Positions 13,636 to 14,957 of a stretch of DNA of 14,957 nucleotides are shown piece after piece. The stretch lies in contig JAAFHD010000039.1 of assembly GCA_013298245.1 (NCBI GenBank), positions 1 to 14,957 of the forward strand, written 5' to 3'. Position numbers and translations under genes: made by a program. The notes below the pieces were generated by a model. It was not told the DNA's origin. It saw only the letters and a program-made list of their open reading frames with translations, and did not search any database. This DNA comes from Alphaproteobacteria bacterium (GTDB lineage Bacteria; Pseudomonadota; Alphaproteobacteria; Acetobacterales; Acetobacteraceae). How positions within the stretch are numbered: position 1 is the first letter of the stretch; each line of letters opens with the position of its first letter.

Positions 13636-13654
13636 CGATAGGCGGTCCCTATCG
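13636..13654. repeat. Inverted repeat 1 in the divergent gap before prpD
   Basis: CGATAGG and CCTATCG form a perfect 7-bp inverted repeat around CGGTC. It lies about 105 bases before the prpD ATG and about 80 bases before the divergent gene, so it may be an operator or an RNA hairpin. Its right arm overlaps the left arm of the second repeat. Confidence 0.5.
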
Positions 13655-13669
13655 GCGAGGCCCGCCGAT
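13651..13669. repeat. Inverted repeat 2 in the divergent gap before prpD
   Basis: ATCGGCG and CGCCGAT form a perfect 7-bp inverted repeat around AGGCC. It has the same stem and loop sizes as repeat 1, is centred 15 bases away, and shares 13651-13654, so as RNA the two stems could not fully form together. Confidence 0.5.
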
Positions 13670-13746
13670 CGCGACGTAGCCCACCTCCGGCCGCCCCACT
13701 TCCACGCCCGCGAATCCGCCGCTAAAGCCTGCCCAAACCACATCCT

Positions 13747-13753
13747 GAGGAAG
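13747..13753 (+). promoter_or_regulatory. Ribosome binding site of prpD
   Basis: GAGGAAG sits five bases before the ATG at 13759 and supports that start. Confidence 0.65.
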
Positions 13754-13758
13754 CGGCG

Positions 13759-14957
13759 ATGATCACGCACGAAGTCAAGGTCCACCCCTCCAAGTCGCTG
13801 CTCAAGCGCGAGGACCAGCTGGCGTGGAAGATCGCCGGCGTCGCCACCGACAAGGTCGCGGTCCAGAAGGATGTGCAGGAGATGATCATCAACCGGATCA
13901 TCGACAACGCCTCGGTCGCGATCGCCGCCATCAATCGTCGCCCCGTCGTCTCGGCGCGCGGCATGGCGCTGGGGCATGCGAAGAAGGGCGGCGGCACCGT
14001 CTTCGGCATGCCCGCGAGCTTCACCGCCAGCCCCGAATGGGCGGCCTGGGCCAATGGCACCGCGGTGCGTGAACTGGACATGCACGACACGTTTCTGGCG
14101 GCCGATTATTCGCACCCCGGCGACAATATCCCGCCGATGCTGGCGGTCGCGCAGACCATGGGCAAGTCGGGCAAGGATTTGATCCGGGGCCTCGCCACGG
14201 CGTATGAAATCCATATCGACCTGGTGCGCAGCATCTGCCTGCATGAGCACAAGGTGGACCATATCGCGCATCTGTGTCCCGCCGCCGCCGCGGGCCTGGG
14301 CACCATGCTGGGGCTGAAGCAGGAGGTGGTGTTCCAGTCGGTGCAGCAGGCGCTGCACACGTCGGTCTCCTTCCGCCAGTCGCGCAAGGGCGAGATCTCC
14401 TCCTGGAAGGCCTATGCGCCCGCGCATGCCGGCAAGCTGGCCGTGGAAGCGGTGGACCGCTGCATGCGCGGCGAAGGTGCCCCCAGCCCGATCTATGAAG
14501 GCGAGGACAGCGTGATTGCCTGGGTGCTCTCAGGCCGCACGCAGGCCGACAGCAAGGGCCGCAAGACGGTGTACGACCCGACCTACTACCACGTGCCGCT
14601 GCCCGGTGCCGGCGAGCCTAAGCGCGGCATCATGGACAGCTACACCAAGGAACACAGCGCCGAGTATCAGTCCCAGGCGCTGATCGACCTGGCCTTCCGC
14701 ATGCGCGAAGGCATCAAGGACTTCTCCAAGATCGAGAAGATCATCATCCACACGTCGCACCACACCCACTACGTGATCGGCACCGGCGCCAACGACCCGC
14801 AGAAGATGGACCCCAAGGCGTCGCGCGAAACGCTCGACCATTCCATCATGTACATCTTCGCCGTCGCCCTGCAGGACGGCCGCTGGCACCACGTCGACAG
14901 CTACGCCCCCAAACGCGCCGGCCGCGCCGACACGGTGCGCCTGTGGCACAGCATCGA
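13759..14957 (+). CDS. prpD: 2-methylcitrate dehydratase PrpD (MmgE/PrpD family), 3' end missing
   Basis: 399 codons are visible before the window ends; the family is about 480 residues, so perhaps 80 are missing. The strongest signature is [20 protein letters not shown] at about 104-123, a hallmark of true PrpD within the MmgE/PrpD group. [21 protein letters not shown] and [23 protein letters not shown] are further conserved blocks. PrpD dehydrates 2-methylcitrate to 2-methyl-cis-aconitate in the methylcitrate cycle, which burns propionyl-CoA. It is iron-sulphur independent and cytosolic. The gene starts with a good ribosome binding site after a 204-base divergent gap containing two inverted repeats. 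prpB and prpC are not in the window; they could lie to the right. The identity is secure; the start is probable. Confidence 0.95.
   Translation, partial: MITHEVKVHPSKSLLKREDQLAWKIAGVATDKVAVQKDVQEMIINRIIDNASVAIAAINRRPVVSARGMALGHAKKGGGTVFGMPASFTASPEWAAWANGTAVRELDMHDTFLAADYSHPGDNIPPMLAVAQTMGKSGKDLIRGLATAYEIHIDLVRSICLHEHKVDHIAHLCPAAAAGLGTMLGLKQEVVFQSVQQALHTSVSFRQSRKGEISSWKAYAPAHAGKLAVEAVDRCMRGEGAPSPIYEGEDSVIAWVLSGRTQADSKGRKTVYDPTYYHVPLPGAGEPKRGIMDSYTKEHSAEYQSQALIDLAFRMREGIKDFSKIEKIIIHTSHHTHYVIGTGANDPQKMDPKASRETLDHSIMYIFAVALQDGRWHHVDSYAPKRAGRADTVRLWHSI

Noticed and set aside
13700..13728. TTCCAC and TAAAGC as a prpD promoter
   Set aside because: Spacing is 17 but the -35 matches consensus at only two positions.
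13555..14427. Extension of the secreted-protein frame antisense to prpD
   Set aside because: A signal peptide and ribosome binding site place the start at 13554, and the upstream part is opposite the conserved PrpD motifs.
1..14957. Mobile element, CRISPR array, tRNA or rRNA
   Set aside because: No transposase or integrase motifs, no regularly spaced direct repeats, no tRNA- or rRNA-like segments were seen on reading through.

Overview
The window reads as a chromosomal segment of a high-GC alphaproteobacterium. The flagellar order fliG-fliN-flbD-flhA-flhF-flhG with a FlbD-type sigma-54 activator, together with two Bug-type (tripartite tricarboxylate transporter) binding proteins, a CaiB-type CoA-transferase and DUF2783/DUF3297 proteins, fits Acetobacteraceae or Rhodospirillales such as Roseomonas relatives. 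That placement is an inference from gene content, not a database match.

Region 1 (1-5407, all +) is a tightly coupled late part of a flagellar operon: the FliG C-terminus, FliN (C-ring), a FlbD-like enhancer-binding protein, the export gate protein FlhA, and a short FlhF/FlhG pair for flagellar placement or number control. Genes overlap by a few bases or abut. No fliH lies between fliG and fliN. FlhF and FlhG both look reduced compared with well-studied homologues.

Region 2 (5385-11463) is a catabolic-looking cassette. A MarR regulator (-) is divergent from a six-gene + operon: an atypical metallo-beta-lactamase-fold protein, a class A FAD monooxygenase, a 58-aa DUF2783 protein, a CaiB/BaiF CoA-transferase, a crotonase-fold protein lacking both usual catalytic glutamates, and a Bug binding protein. 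Gaps are 12 nt or less and two junctions overlap. A consensus-like -35 element and an imperfect palindrome sit at the marR start, placed so that MarR could control both directions. The likely theme is uptake and hydroxylation or CoA-dependent breakdown of an aromatic or related organic acid; the substrate is not readable from sequence.

Region 3 (11464-13170) holds a 112-aa unrecognised acidic protein, a second Bug binding protein, and an overlapping DUF3297 gene that ends in a candidate hairpin terminator. Region 4 (13171-14957) holds a small secreted protein with one Cys pair (-), divergent across about 200 bp from a 2-methylcitrate dehydratase PrpD that runs off the right edge. The intergenic gap contains two overlapping 7-bp inverted repeats. 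No rRNA, tRNA, CRISPR array, insertion sequence or other mobile element was seen. No gene-free stretch exceeds about 205 bases.
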